From contig JBNJDQ010000038.1 in assembly GCA_051745065.1 (NCBI GenBank), forward strand, positions 1 to 17,876: 17,876 nucleotides of DNA. Reading direction: 5' to 3'. The notes beneath the pieces are model-generated. The model was not told the origin of the DNA and ran no database searches. It was given only the letters and a program-made list of their open reading frames with translations. Positions 1-8,696 of this stretch are shown one piece after another (positions within the stretch are counted from its first letter, which is position 1; each line of letters opens with the position of its first letter). The DNA comes from Chitinivibrio sp051745065. GTDB lineage: Bacteria > Fibrobacterota > Chitinivibrionia > Chitinivibrionales > Chitinivibrionaceae. The position numbers and the translations under genes are program-made.

Positions 1-237
1 GCTGACAGTGCTGCGGCAATCGACAGTGTTACTGCAGGCAATACCCTGAATGCCAAAACCGGCCTGAACGGTACCACCCTTGCCTCTGCAAGCTACAGCA
101 GTAAAGGTGCTCTTGCCTCAGGTGACTGGACCGGCTGGACCTTCTTTCACGCCATGGGCGGGTATACCGACATGACTGTTGCCGACGGCAGCGGTGAAGA
201 GAGTGGTGACGAGGTGATAAAAAGATTGAACGATTAG
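1..237 (+). CDS. C-terminal fragment of a probable secreted or surface protein
   Basis: The frame is open from the first base of the window and ends at TAG 235-237, giving 78 residues; the start lies outside the window. The fragment is rich in Ala, Gly, Ser, Thr, Asn and Asp. It has a Trp-containing stretch (GDWTGWTFFHAMGGYTD) and a short acidic tail, with no predicted membrane segment. This composition is typical of extracellular beta-rich proteins. The pattern of a small Tyr/Gly-Ala segment followed by WxxGW resembles the C-termini of large surface proteins of Bacteroidota/Fibrobacterota type, but that is a weak resemblance from memory. No catalytic motif is visible and no function is assigned. 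An intrinsic terminator follows 34 bp downstream, so this is the last gene of its transcription unit. Confidence 0.6.
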   Translation, partial: ADSAAAIDSVTAGNTLNAKTGLNGTTLASASYSSKGALASGDWTGWTFFHAMGGYTDMTVADGSGEESGDEVIKRLND

Positions 238-270
238 TTTATGGCAGAATCTCTGCTGATAAGGTAGAAT

Positions 271-300
271 AGGGGAAACGGCATTTGTCGTTTCCCTTTT
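271..300 (+). terminator. Rho-independent terminator after the partial surface-protein gene
   Basis: GGGAAACG (273-280) pairs perfectly with CGTTTCCC (289-296) around an 8-nt loop. The stem can be extended by a G-U pair and an A-T pair into the T-tract at 297-300. It lies between the TAG at 237 and the next gene at 315, and it cleanly separates the two units. Confidence 0.8.
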
Positions 301-314
301 GCATGAGAGGTTCC

Positions 315-737
315 ATGGATGAAAAAAAAGATATCGTTGAATGGAAAGATTCCTACAGAGTGGGAGATGTCTTTATCGATTCAGAGCATCAGATATTGTT
401 TAAGATAGCCAATTATCTGCTGAAGAATCGCGGTAATATTGAGCATCCCGATATCAAACGCTATATTCAACTGATATTTCAATACACGAAAGTTCATTTT
501 CAGCATGAGGAATCTCTTCTCCGTGAGATTGAATGGGAGGACTATTCCGCGCATCGACGTGAGCATCAGCAGATTGTTGAGGAAATGAAACATACGCTCA
601 TATACAACAGAGATATTTCCGTGCTCCAGCATAAGCTTGCCCGCTTTCTTCAAAGCTGGGTGTTTTCGCATATTATTGATCATGACAGTGCATTCCGGGA
701 TACTCTGATAAATAAAAAGGGGTTTATGGTTTTGTAA
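315..737 (+). CDS. Bacterohemerythrin (hemerythrin-like O2-binding protein)
   Basis: A single-domain hemerythrin of 140 aa, the usual size for bacterohemerythrins. These cytoplasmic four-helix proteins bind O2 reversibly at a non-haem di-iron site and serve in O2 delivery, storage or sensing. All seven expected iron ligands are visible: H25 in IDSEHQ, H61 and E65 in HxxxE, H80 and H84 in HxxxH, and H119 and D124 in HxxxxD. The N-terminal W10..SY.VG...ID.EH signature is also intact. I chose ATG 315 because AGAGG (306-310) sits 4 nt upstream. The longer frame from TTG 285 would begin inside the terminator hairpin. The kinase gene follows after about 60 bp on the same strand with no terminator between, so co-transcription is likely. 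No promoter stands out; TAGAAT at 265-270 is a possible -10 without a good -35. Confidence 0.93.
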   Translation: MDEKKDIVEWKDSYRVGDVFIDSEHQILFKIANYLLKNRGNIEHPDIKRYIQLIFQYTKVHFQHEESLLREIEWEDYSAHRREHQQIVEEMKHTLIYNRDISVLQHKLARFLQSWVFSHIIDHDSAFRDTLINKKGFMVL

Positions 738-766
738 CAGCTGGAGTGGATATCAGGGGGATTTCC

Positions 767-796
767 ATGGATACACGAAAACCGGGAGTTGTTTGA
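767..796 (+). other. Possible 9-codon leader ORF abutting the kinase start
   Basis: ATG 767 is preceded by AGGGGG (755-760) at 6-nt spacing and encodes MDTRKPGVV, followed by TGA 794-796. That TGA directly precedes the kinase ATG at 797 and is in the same frame. It could be a translated leader that couples ribosomes into the kinase gene, or an N-terminal extension removed by a nonsense change. The evidence is only the ribosome-binding site and the exact abutment. Confidence 0.3.
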
Positions 797-3514
797 ATGA
801 ATGAGGGCGCGATGATTCGGCAAGGTGTTTTACTGCTGCTTTTCTTTCTTGTTTCATTTCTTTACGGCACAGATACAAAACATGTGCTCTTACTGCATTC
901 CTATCATCCCGGGTTTGAATGGGTTAAAGGAATTACTTCAGCCGTTGAAGAAACCTTTGATCAATCGGATATTCCCTTACATCTGCATATTGAATATCTG
1001 GATACGAAGCGGATTCCCTTCACCCCTGAATACCGAAAGCGAACTTTTGAATATTTGCAGTATAAATACAGTGATATTACCCCCGATCTGATACTGGTCA
1101 GCGATGATAATGCCTTGTCATTTGTACAGGAATCGGGCGACGCTCTCTTTGGCGATATACCTCTTGTTTTCTGCGGAATCAATGAGTATTCATCAAAAAT
1201 CACCCGGACCGGAACGGCTCCTGTAACAGGCGTTGCTGAACCGATTTTTGCGGGCTCCGTATTTTCCCTGATGACTTCCCTTCTGGATACCGTTGATACG
1301 GTTTTTGTGGTAAATGATCATCTTCCTTCGGGTAAAAAGATTGGCCGTGAAATTGAGCAGCAGTTTGAACCGTACGGGGATTCCCTTGTTTTGCGTCATC
1401 TGCCGGTGTTGCCCATGGTGGAGCTTGAAGAGCGTCTTTCGTCGATATCCCCCTCAAATGCCGTGCTTCTCGGAATTTATTTTCGCGACGCGGAGAACCG
1501 CTTTTTTACTTCCCGCGAGGTTGCCCGGCGCCTCAGTTCAGCGGCCAGGGTTCCGGTTTTTACGCTTTTTGATTTTTATATTTCCCATGGAGTTTTGGGA
1601 GGTGTTGCCGCAAGCAGCCGAAAGCAGGGCGCCTTTGCCGCCCGTCGTGCAGTTCGTATCCTCCAGGGAGGAACGACATCGGTTGCCGTGGAAGAAGACA
1701 GTATCAGTGAAACAATTGTGAATTATCCCGTGCTGAAAAAAGAGTCCCATTCTGCAAGTCGTCTTCCCGAAGATGTTCGGATACTCAACCGGCCTTATTC
1801 TTTCTACGAACGCTATTTTCTACAGATAGTATTTGTCTCGGTGATTTTTGTGGGCCTCATATTCCTGATTATTCTGATGATGATTGAACGGCGCCGCCGT
1901 CTTGCTTCGGAACGAAAGCTGCATCGGGTAAATGCTGATCTTGCAGAAAAAGTGAAAGACCTTGAGCAAAGCCGGACCTTTTCTGTGCAGGCTGTCAACC
2001 ATTCCCGGGAACTCTTTGGCTGGCTCACTCCGGAAGGACATGTTCGATTTTGTAATGAGACCGCCCTGCAGATGGCAGGGATTTCCCTAAAGGATATCCA
2101 GGGTATTTTCTTTTGGGAAACGCCCTGGTTTAAGGATGACGGGGAAAAACAGGTCCGCCTGAAGAAGGCAATTGCAGAAGCAGCTGCGGGGACACCGGTG
2201 CAGTACGAAACCTGGCATATTGATTTTCGCGGTGAGCGCCATGAAATTTCCTTTTATCTTCAGCCCGTTACGGATGGTGAGGGTGAGGTGTTTACCCTGG
2301 TAGCCGAGGGGGTTGACATCACCGATATCCGCCGGGCTGCGCAGAAAGAAAAAGAACTGACTGAACAGTTATATCAGTCGCAGAAAATGGATGCCCTGGG
2401 CCAGCTGGCCGGCGGCGTTGCCCATGATTTCAACAATATGCTCAGCGGCATTATCGGCGCGGCGGAGGTTCTTCAGGAAGAGTGTTCCCCCGGAGAACGT
2501 CAGGAATTTCTTGAAACAATTATCACCGCAGGGGAGCGTGCAGCATATCTCACCCGTCAACTGTTAAGTTTTTCACGAAAAGGTTCACATGAGAAGAAAC
2601 GTGTCCGCCTTGCACCGCTTCTGAAAGAGACTGTTACCCTCCTGCGCCGAACAGTTGATAAGTCAGTGGAAATACATGTTGCTCATGATGATCGCTCCTT
2701 TGCGGTAATCGGGGATGATGCCCTGATACAGAATGCCTTGGTTAATCTCGGGGTGAATGCCGTGCATGCCATGCCCCGCGGCGGTCTTTTGGAGTATCGT
2801 CTTGCTGTGACAGAGCTGGAGGAGGAATTCTGTAAATATGTCTCCTTTGATATTGATCCCGGCCGGTATGTGCAGATCTCTGTTCGTGATACGGGAAAGG
2901 GGATACCCTATGATATTCAGGAGCGGATTTTTGAGCCCTTCTTTACAACCAAGGCCCGGGGGAAGGGGACAGGGCTGGGGCTATCTGCCGTGTACGGTAT
3001 GGTTCAAAAGCATCGCGGTGCCGTAAAGGTCTATTCGGAAATGGGCCGGGGAACAGAGTTTCATATTTATCTGCCCGCAGCAGATGTTGACAGCAGAGAG
3101 GAATCTCCGGGGCAAAGCGCTCCTGTCACCGGTGCTGAAAGAGGGACTGTTCTTGTTGTTGATGACGAAGCGGTGATACGCTCTGTGGCCCGGGCTATGC
3201 TGAGCTCCTTCGGGTATTCTGTGATAACTGCGGAAAACGGCAGGGAAGGGGTGGATCTCTTTCAGGAGAAGCATGAAGATATCGACATGGTTATTCTTGA
3301 TATGATAATGCCGGTTATGGGTGGTCGCGACGCATTTACCCGTATACAGGAAATTGACTCCACGGTCCCCGTGCTTATTGTATCGGGCTTTGCCGAAAAC
3401 AGTGATGTGGACGAGCTTGTTCGCCGCGGTGCCGCCGGGGTGATGCGAAAGCCTTTCAGAAAGAATAAACTTGCTGAAATTGTGAGGAAAACGATTCGCT
3501 TTTCTGAGGAGTAA
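797..3514 (+). CDS. Hybrid sensor histidine kinase with periplasmic binding-protein-like sensor, PAS and receiver domain
   Basis: 905 aa. A hydrophobic signal segment (about residues 9-24) is followed by a periplasmic region to about residue 335. Its opening (HVLLLHSYHPGFEWVKGI) is typical of the ABC-substrate-binding-like sensor domain found in such kinases. One membrane helix spans about 342-363, then comes a short coiled linker and a PAS domain (about 395-515). The kinase core has H543 in GVAHDFNN, an N-box around N650/N654, and G1 at D698-T-G700. The glycine-rich G2 GKGTGLGL follows. A C-terminal receiver domain has D789/D790, phospho-acceptor D835 and K885. The likely role is a membrane sensor of a small periplasmic ligand that autophosphorylates and relays to its own receiver. 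No separate response regulator is adjacent, so the output is unknown. ATG 797 has GGGAG 8 nt upstream. ATG 812, with GAGGG at 803-807, is an alternative start that keeps the signal peptide. Confidence 0.92.
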   Translation: MNEGAMIRQGVLLLLFFLVSFLYGTDTKHVLLLHSYHPGFEWVKGITSAVEETFDQSDIPLHLHIEYLDTKRIPFTPEYRKRTFEYLQYKYSDITPDLILVSDDNALSFVQESGDALFGDIPLVFCGINEYSSKITRTGTAPVTGVAEPIFAGSVFSLMTSLLDTVDTVFVVNDHLPSGKKIGREIEQQFEPYGDSLVLRHLPVLPMVELEERLSSISPSNAVLLGIYFRDAENRFFTSREVARRLSSAARVPVFTLFDFYISHGVLGGVAASSRKQGAFAARRAVRILQGGTTSVAVEEDSISETIVNYPVLKKESHSASRLPEDVRILNRPYSFYERYFLQIVFVSVIFVGLIFLIILMMIERRRRLASERKLHRVNADLAEKVKDLEQSRTFSVQAVNHSRELFGWLTPEGHVRFCNETALQMAGISLKDIQGIFFWETPWFKDDGEKQVRLKKAIAEAAAGTPVQYETWHIDFRGERHEISFYLQPVTDGEGEVFTLVAEGVDITDIRRAAQKEKELTEQLYQSQKMDALGQLAGGVAHDFNNMLSGIIGAAEVLQEECSPGERQEFLETIITAGERAAYLTRQLLSFSRKGSHEKKRVRLAPLLKETVTLLRRTVDKSVEIHVAHDDRSFAVIGDDALIQNALVNLGVNAVHAMPRGGLLEYRLAVTELEEEFCKYVSFDIDPGRYVQISVRDTGKGIPYDIQERIFEPFFTTKARGKGTGLGLSAVYGMVQKHRGAVKVYSEMGRGTEFHIYLPAADVDSREESPGQSAPVTGAERGTVLVVDDEAVIRSVARAMLSSFGYSVITAENGREGVDLFQEKHEDIDMVILDMIMPVMGGRDAFTRIQEIDSTVPVLIVSGFAENSDVDELVRRGAAGVMRKPFRKNKLAEIVRKTIRFSEE

Positions 3515-3726
3515 ACAGCACGCAGGCCTTTTCCGAACCTGGAGTATTGTACGGAGATTGGCAGCAGCAAAATGAATTCCTGCGAGTTGTGCTCTTACGT
3601 CCAATACCCATAAAACACGGACAGCTCCGCCCTTTCTTCGGTAACTTCTTTTTCTTCGTTCGGTCTTACCTCTTTTATGCACCATCGTAAAATGGTATTT
3701 TCTTTCTTACACAAAAGTGAGGATCC
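3515..3726 (+). promoter_or_regulatory. Intergenic region upstream of mutS with a weak promoter candidate
   Basis: This 212-bp gap is the longest non-coding stretch. No intrinsic terminator for the kinase gene is evident. TAAAAT at 3688-3693 is a -10-like hexamer, with a poor -35 (CTTACC, 3665-3670) at 17-bp spacing. It would give a leader of roughly 25-30 nt. A pyrimidine-rich tract with repeated TTCTTCG lies at about 3630-3676. ACCAT and ATGGT form a short 5-bp inverted repeat around the -10. GAGGA (3719-3723) is the ribosome-binding site for mutS. The promoter call is weak. Confidence 0.3.
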
Positions 3727-6381
3727 ATGGCAAAGAAAAAAGTAACGCCCATGATGAAGCAGTATAACCGAATGAAGGAAGATAATCCCGGTGTCATGCT
3801 TCTGTTTCGTCTGGGGGATTTTTATGAGATGTTTGGCGAAGATGCAAAAACTGCGGCGAGAGTTCTCGGAATAACCCTGACCAAGCGAAATCACGGCGGC
3901 GAAAACGATACCCCCCTTGCGGGCTTTCCCCATCACGCCCTGGATCGCTATGCCCATAAACTGGTGAAAGCGGGCCACCGCATTGCCGTGTGTGAACAGG
4001 TGGAGGATCCCAAAAAGGCAAAGGGCGTGGTCAAGCGGGATATTGTAGAGCTTGTCAGCCCGGGAACCGGCATGGATGATATGTACCTGACGGAGAGTGA
4101 AAATAACTACATTGCAGCCCTTGCCTTTTCATCGCAGGAACGGGCGGGAATTGCCGTGTGCGATATTACCACGGGGGAGTTCTTTGCCCTGTCCTGTGCG
4201 TATGGAGATATCGAGGAGGAGATCACCCGTATTGCTCCGGCAGAACTCCTTCTGCCGGAAGCCGCCCGGAAGGATTCGTTCTTTGATGATCTTACCCGCT
4301 ATTTCAGCCGCGGGGCAATTACCTTTGAGGCGGATCGCCTCTTTACCGCCGGGGAATCGCGCCGGGCGGTGACGCAGCATTTCGGCGTGAAGTCCGTGGA
4401 AGGTCTCGGCCTGGAACACCGCCCTGAAGAATGTTCTGCAGCGGGAGCACTCCTGACGTATCTCAAGCGGATGAAGCGCAGCGATCTTCGCCATATTGCC
4501 GAGCTTTCCATCGAAACCGATACGGGCTTTGCCCGTCTTGATCCCGCAACAATCCGCAATCTTGAATTGCTGCGTCCCCTCCATACGGATGAAAAGGAAG
4601 GTACCCTGATCTCCGTTCTTGACCGCTGTATTACCCCCATGGGATCACGGATGCTGAAGCGCCGGGTGGTGACACCGCTCTGTGACAGAACCGCCCTGGA
4701 GGAGCGATACGGAGCTGTTGACTGGTTTCGGGAGGATCTTTTTACCCGCTCTGATCTGCAGAAATCCCTGCGTGGAATGTACGATCTGGAACGGGCCATT
4801 ACCCGGGTGACCCTGGGGCGCGCCAATGCCCGGGATATACTTGCCGTGCGCGACTCCCTTGTGCAGTTTCCTGCCATTGCTGGTCTTTTGAAGGATGCGC
4901 CTTCCCGTCTTATCCGTATTGCTGCCGCTTCCCTGGAGGGATTTGAGGAGCTTACAGAAAAAATCTCCGCCACCCTGCAGGATGATCCTCCTCTTTCCCT
5001 GCGTGAAGGCCGCCTTATCCGTGCCGGGGTTTGTGCCCAGCTGGATGAGTACCGTGATGCAGCGGAAAACGGAAAAGAGTGGATAGCCCGGTTGCAGCAG
5101 ACGGAGCGGGAAAAAACGGGAATTGACTCTCTCAAGGTCGGTTTTAACAAAGTCTTTGGATATTATCTGGAGGTTTCCCGGGCAAATGCCGAAAAGGTGC
5201 CCGATTATTTTATCCGCAAGCAGACTCTGGCCAATGCCGAACGCTTTATTACGCCGGATCTGAAAGAGGTTGAGGCAAAAGTGCTGGAAGCGGAAGACCG
5301 CATGGGTGATTTGGAATACGAGCTCTTTGTTACCCTGCGCGAGGATGTGGCTGCCTATTGCGGGGCTGTGCAGAACGCCGCTGATGCTGTGGCCGAAATC
5401 GATGTCTTTGCGGCTCTGGGGGATCTTGCCATGGAGAAAAATTACTGCCGCCCCCGGCTTTCGGAGAACGCGGATCTTTTTATTCGTGAAGGCCGTCACC
5501 CCGTGGTGGAAGTGATGACTTCCGATTCCTTTGTGCCCAACGATACGGAATTTATTGACGGAGAGCGTCAGATCTACATAATAACCGGCCCCAATATGGC
5601 CGGTAAATCAACCTATCTTCGGCAGAATTCCCTCATTGTTCTCATGGCGCAGATTGGTTCATTTGTTCCTGCCCGGGAAGCACATATCGGCCTGGTGGAT
5701 CGCTTTTTTACCCGGGTCGGCGCATCGGACCGTCTTGCCAAGGGGCAGAGTACCTTCATGGTCGAAATGATTGAGGTTGCCAATATTCTCAACAATGCCA
5801 CCGATCGAAGTCTGGTCCTTCTTGATGAGGTGGGGCGCGGTACTTCAACCTTCGATGGTATCAGTATCGCCTGGGCCGTGGCGGAATTTCTGCATAATAC
5901 CGCCGGACGACGGCCGCGCACTCTTTTTGCAACTCATTACCATGAACTGACCGAGTTGGAGGCCCTGCTGCCCCGCGCAGGCAACCTGCATATTTCTGTC
6001 AAAGAGCATGAGGGGCGGGTGATATTTATGCGCAAAATCAAGCCTGGTGGATGTCCCCATTCCTACGGCATTGAAGTGGCTTCAATCGCGGGGATTCCCG
6101 AGGCGGTTATTGCCCGTTCCAAAGAGATTCTGGCCAACCACGAGGGTATGGAATTTGATTCGCGCCGTCAGCCGGCACTGGCCCGGTCCAGCCGCAAAGA
6201 CAGTCAGGTGCAGGAGGAACGTGAGAGTGTTCAGCTGGACCTGTTTGCCGCATCGGGAAATGCGTCCCTTTTGGCACAGCGTCTGGAAGAAATGAATATC
6301 TACAGCATGACCCCCCTTGAAGCCATGAATGCTCTGGCGGAGCTGAAAGATATTGCTCAGGAGGATGCTCCCCCTCAGTGA
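3727..6381 (+). CDS. mutS: DNA mismatch repair protein MutS
   Basis: 884 aa, the normal length for MutS1. It recognises mismatches and small loops as a clamp-forming dimer and recruits MutL using ATP. The N-terminal mismatch-binding domain carries the F-x-E motif (F32-Y-E34 in LGDFYEMFG). The connector, core and clamp regions follow. The C-terminal ATPase has Walker A GPNMAGKST (621-629), Walker B with D700-E701, and the conserved GRGTSTFDG and ATHYHEL segments. Q836-L-D-L-F840 is a canonical beta-sliding-clamp binding motif. The terminal MTPLEAMNALAELK helix is the usual MutS oligomerisation end. ATG 3727 is preceded by GAGGA at 3-4 nt. No mutL is present here. Its TGA overlaps the 3' end of the convergent pbpC by 7 bp. 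All key residues are intact. Confidence 0.98.
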   Translation: MAKKKVTPMMKQYNRMKEDNPGVMLLFRLGDFYEMFGEDAKTAARVLGITLTKRNHGGENDTPLAGFPHHALDRYAHKLVKAGHRIAVCEQVEDPKKAKGVVKRDIVELVSPGTGMDDMYLTESENNYIAALAFSSQERAGIAVCDITTGEFFALSCAYGDIEEEITRIAPAELLLPEAARKDSFFDDLTRYFSRGAITFEADRLFTAGESRRAVTQHFGVKSVEGLGLEHRPEECSAAGALLTYLKRMKRSDLRHIAELSIETDTGFARLDPATIRNLELLRPLHTDEKEGTLISVLDRCITPMGSRMLKRRVVTPLCDRTALEERYGAVDWFREDLFTRSDLQKSLRGMYDLERAITRVTLGRANARDILAVRDSLVQFPAIAGLLKDAPSRLIRIAAASLEGFEELTEKISATLQDDPPLSLREGRLIRAGVCAQLDEYRDAAENGKEWIARLQQTEREKTGIDSLKVGFNKVFGYYLEVSRANAEKVPDYFIRKQTLANAERFITPDLKEVEAKVLEAEDRMGDLEYELFVTLREDVAAYCGAVQNAADAVAEIDVFAALGDLAMEKNYCRPRLSENADLFIREGRHPVVEVMTSDSFVPNDTEFIDGERQIYIITGPNMAGKSTYLRQNSLIVLMAQIGSFVPAREAHIGLVDRFFTRVGASDRLAKGQSTFMVEMIEVANILNNATDRSLVLLDEVGRGTSTFDGISIAWAVAEFLHNTAGRRPRTLFATHYHELTELEALLPRAGNLHISVKEHEGRVIFMRKIKPGGCPHSYGIEVASIAGIPEAVIARSKEILANHEGMEFDSRRQPALARSSRKDSQVQEERESVQLDLFAASGNASLLAQRLEEMNIYSMTPLEAMNALAELKDIAQEDAPPQ

Positions 6382-8696
6382 TCATCTCCGGCAAGGGAGG
6401 TGAAGCGTACCTGACGGCGAAATCCTTCGTCATCGATAATGGTGAGCTGATGATCCCCCGGTTCAGGCAGCAGGGCGATGGTATGATCCCCCTGTGTTGT
6501 GCCGCAGTAATTCTCATCCAGGTACCAGAACAGGCGCGCCGCGCTGCGCTGATGGGTGGCTGTGCAGAGAATTCGTTCGTATTCACGGCTGTTTTTTCGT
6601 GGGACAAGCACCAGTGTTCCCTCACGCGGGTACGTCAGGCTCATGCGGCTGTGCCGGTACCGGTCTTCGCCGCAGCCCACAGCAAAGGCGGGAATGGTAT
6701 CAAAGGGGATACCATTTTTCCGGTAGATATGCTGTACCGGTGCGGGAAGAATAAACAGGGATGTGTCCACGGTGGTTTCTGTCCAGCAGCGGGAGTTTAC
6801 GGCCGTATTGGTGAGGGTGTCAATGTGAAAAAGCTGATGAAAGGGGCAGGTCTTTTCGCCGGAATAGGCGGGGGGCACAGCGGTCTGAATTTGGTGCGGG
6901 CACTGCGGGCCCGCGGGATATCCGCTTTCTTTGCAGAGGGTTGTTTTTTTATGATCATACCAGGTTACATGGGGATACCAGCGCTCCTCGGGGGAGAGAT
7001 CGTGCAGAATTGAAAAAAGCAGAGGAGCTGCCGCACTGATACCGCCGTTTGCGGCATTGGAACTGCCGTCGCTGTTGCCCGTCCAGACGGCAATGCAGAG
7101 GTCTTTGTTGACCCCCACGGCCCAGCCGTCTTTGCGTGAGTAGCTGGTGCCTGTCTTCCAGGCCAGGGGAATACGCCGGGAGAACGTCTTCCAGTAGAGG
7201 TCACGGCCCGGACGGGAAAGGTCTTTCATGATTTCCAGAGTCTGCCGGCAGGCTGCCGGGGAAAGGATCCTGCGGGATCTTTGCATAATTGTGGAATCCT
7301 GCAGTGTCTTCAGGGGAGTGAATGTGCCCGTATTTCCCAGAAGCATGTAGAGCTGGGTGATCTCAAACATGCTGATTTCGGCGGATCCCAGAATCAATGG
7401 GAGTCCGTATTGCCGGGCAGTGCGGTGCAGACTGGTAACACCGGATTTTTTGAGGAATCTGTAGAAATCGGCTCCACCGTACCACTCAAGGAGACGGATA
7501 TAGGGAACATTCAGGGATGAACGCAGTGCCTGGGAAATTGACACCGTACCGCGAAACGAGCCATCGGCGTTGGCCGGTGAGTAGCCCGTGAAGGAGGTGG
7601 GGATGTCCTGGACAAGAGTCCGGGGAGTGAATGGGCCGCGTTCAAAAAGAAGGGCCGTGAGAAAGGGCTTAAGCAGACTGCCCGGTGACCGGGGAGATTG
7701 TATTATATCAACGTTGCCCTCAATGGAATCATTAAAATAATCTGCAGAGCCGCAGTAGGCACGGACTTTTCCGGTTTCTGTTTCGGAAATCATGACGGCG
7801 CAGTTGGTAATTCCGGCGGACTTTATCTGGCCGTAATAGGCCTGAATATTGTCTTCACAGATTTTTTGAATTCTGCGGTCAAGGGTGGTGTGATAGATGT
7901 GCCGGGAAGGATTCTCTTTGCGCAGATACTGCGTAAAATGCGGTGCTTCAAAGGGCATTGCCTGAATGACCGGAATCTCTTCGCTCAGGGCAAGGCGGCA
8001 GGTGAGGCTGTCCATGGCGCCGCGTTGATGCAGCCTTTTGAGCAGGGTGTTGCGTTTTTCCAACAGCTTTTGCCGGTTTCGTCCCGTATGGATGAGCCCC
8101 GGTGCATTGGGCAGAACGGCAAGGGTTGCTGCTTCCGCCCAGGTCAGCTGTTCCATGGGTTTCGCGTAATAGCGGTAGCTGGCAGCGCTGATTCCCACGG
8201 TATTTCCGCCCATGGGGGCATTCTCTGCATAGAGGCGAAGAATTTCTTTTTTTGAAAAATGCAGTTCCATGCGAAGGGCGAGAAGGGCTTCACCGAATTT
8301 ATTTGCAAAGGTGCGTTTCCCCGAGCGGGAGAGGCGGGCTGTCTGCATGGTGATGGTACTGGCGCCGCTGACAATTCTGCCCGCCCGGATGTTCTGCAGG
8401 CTTGCCCGGGCCAGTGCCCGCAGGTCGATGCCGCCATGAGAAAAGAACCGTTTATCCTCAAACGTCAGGAGGGCCTGGACGTATCTGTCCGGAAGAGTGT
8501 CATTGGAACTGAGGGGGAAACGATACTGCTCACGGTCTGATACATAGCTTTTGAGCAGGGTTTTGCGGCGGCTGAAAAATGAGATTGCATAGTCCGGAGA
8601 GAAGAGATTCTTCGGGGGGCGGGCAAAAAAGAGCACAGTGCCGAGTACTGCCGTGAAAAGGACAGCCGCTGCGGCTGTTTTACGTTTCGATCTCAA
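6375..8696 (-). CDS. pbpC: Penicillin-binding protein 1C (bifunctional class A PBP)
   Basis: 773 aa. It is membrane-anchored (hydrophobic helix 8-25) with its catalytic part in the periplasm, where it polymerises lipid II and crosslinks glycan strands. The GT51 transglycosylase has a canonical motif 1 (E80-D-K-R-F-F-S-H87-GGID) and GASTITMQ. The transpeptidase has S340-L-L-K343, an SLN triad motif near residue 405, and K514-T-G-T. The C-terminal region (about 690-770, ending in a PEPGDHQLTIID-type beta segment) matches the BiPBP_C domain that distinguishes PbpC from PBP1A/1B. The start is TTG 8696, inside the last codons of the upstream activator gene in another frame. No nearby ATG in frame would keep the membrane anchor, so the start rests on this logic and on likely translational coupling (17-bp overlap). 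The usual PbpC partner, an alpha-2-macroglobulin gene, is not in the window. Confidence 0.93.
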   Translation of the reverse strand: MRSKRKTAAAAVLFTAVLGTVLFFARPPKNLFSPDYAISFFSRRKTLLKSYVSDREQYRFPLSSNDTLPDRYVQALLTFEDKRFFSHGGIDLRALARASLQNIRAGRIVSGASTITMQTARLSRSGKRTFANKFGEALLALRMELHFSKKEILRLYAENAPMGGNTVGISAASYRYYAKPMEQLTWAEAATLAVLPNAPGLIHTGRNRQKLLEKRNTLLKRLHQRGAMDSLTCRLALSEEIPVIQAMPFEAPHFTQYLRKENPSRHIYHTTLDRRIQKICEDNIQAYYGQIKSAGITNCAVMISETETGKVRAYCGSADYFNDSIEGNVDIIQSPRSPGSLLKPFLTALLFERGPFTPRTLVQDIPTSFTGYSPANADGSFRGTVSISQALRSSLNVPYIRLLEWYGGADFYRFLKKSGVTSLHRTARQYGLPLILGSAEISMFEITQLYMLLGNTGTFTPLKTLQDSTIMQRSRRILSPAACRQTLEIMKDLSRPGRDLYWKTFSRRIPLAWKTGTSYSRKDGWAVGVNKDLCIAVWTGNSDGSSNAANGGISAAAPLLFSILHDLSPEERWYPHVTWYDHKKTTLCKESGYPAGPQCPHQIQTAVPPAYSGEKTCPFHQLFHIDTLTNTAVNSRCWTETTVDTSLFILPAPVQHIYRKNGIPFDTIPAFAVGCGEDRYRHSRMSLTYPREGTLVLVPRKNSREYERILCTATHQRSAARLFWYLDENYCGTTQGDHTIALLPEPGDHQLTIIDDEGFRRQVRFTSLAGDDH

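Noticed and set aside
285..314. Longer bacterohemerythrin start at TTG 285
   Set aside because: The added residues would be encoded by the terminator hairpin. ATG 315 has a good ribosome-binding site and gives the standard family length.
794..796. Recoded TGA (selenocysteine or alternative code) before the kinase
   Set aside because: TGA ends mutS and several other genes here in the normal way, and no selenocysteine context is visible. An ordinary stop is the simpler reading.
2981..3685. 234-codon minus-strand open frame opposite the kinase gene
   Set aside because: It lies antisense to the well-supported receiver and ATPase domains and shows no recognisable motif, so it is a shadow of the kinase gene.
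4299..5499. Two long minus-strand open frames (283 and 284 codons) opposite mutS
   Set aside because: They are antisense to conserved MutS, with Arg/Ser-rich composition typical of reverse-frame translation and no family features.
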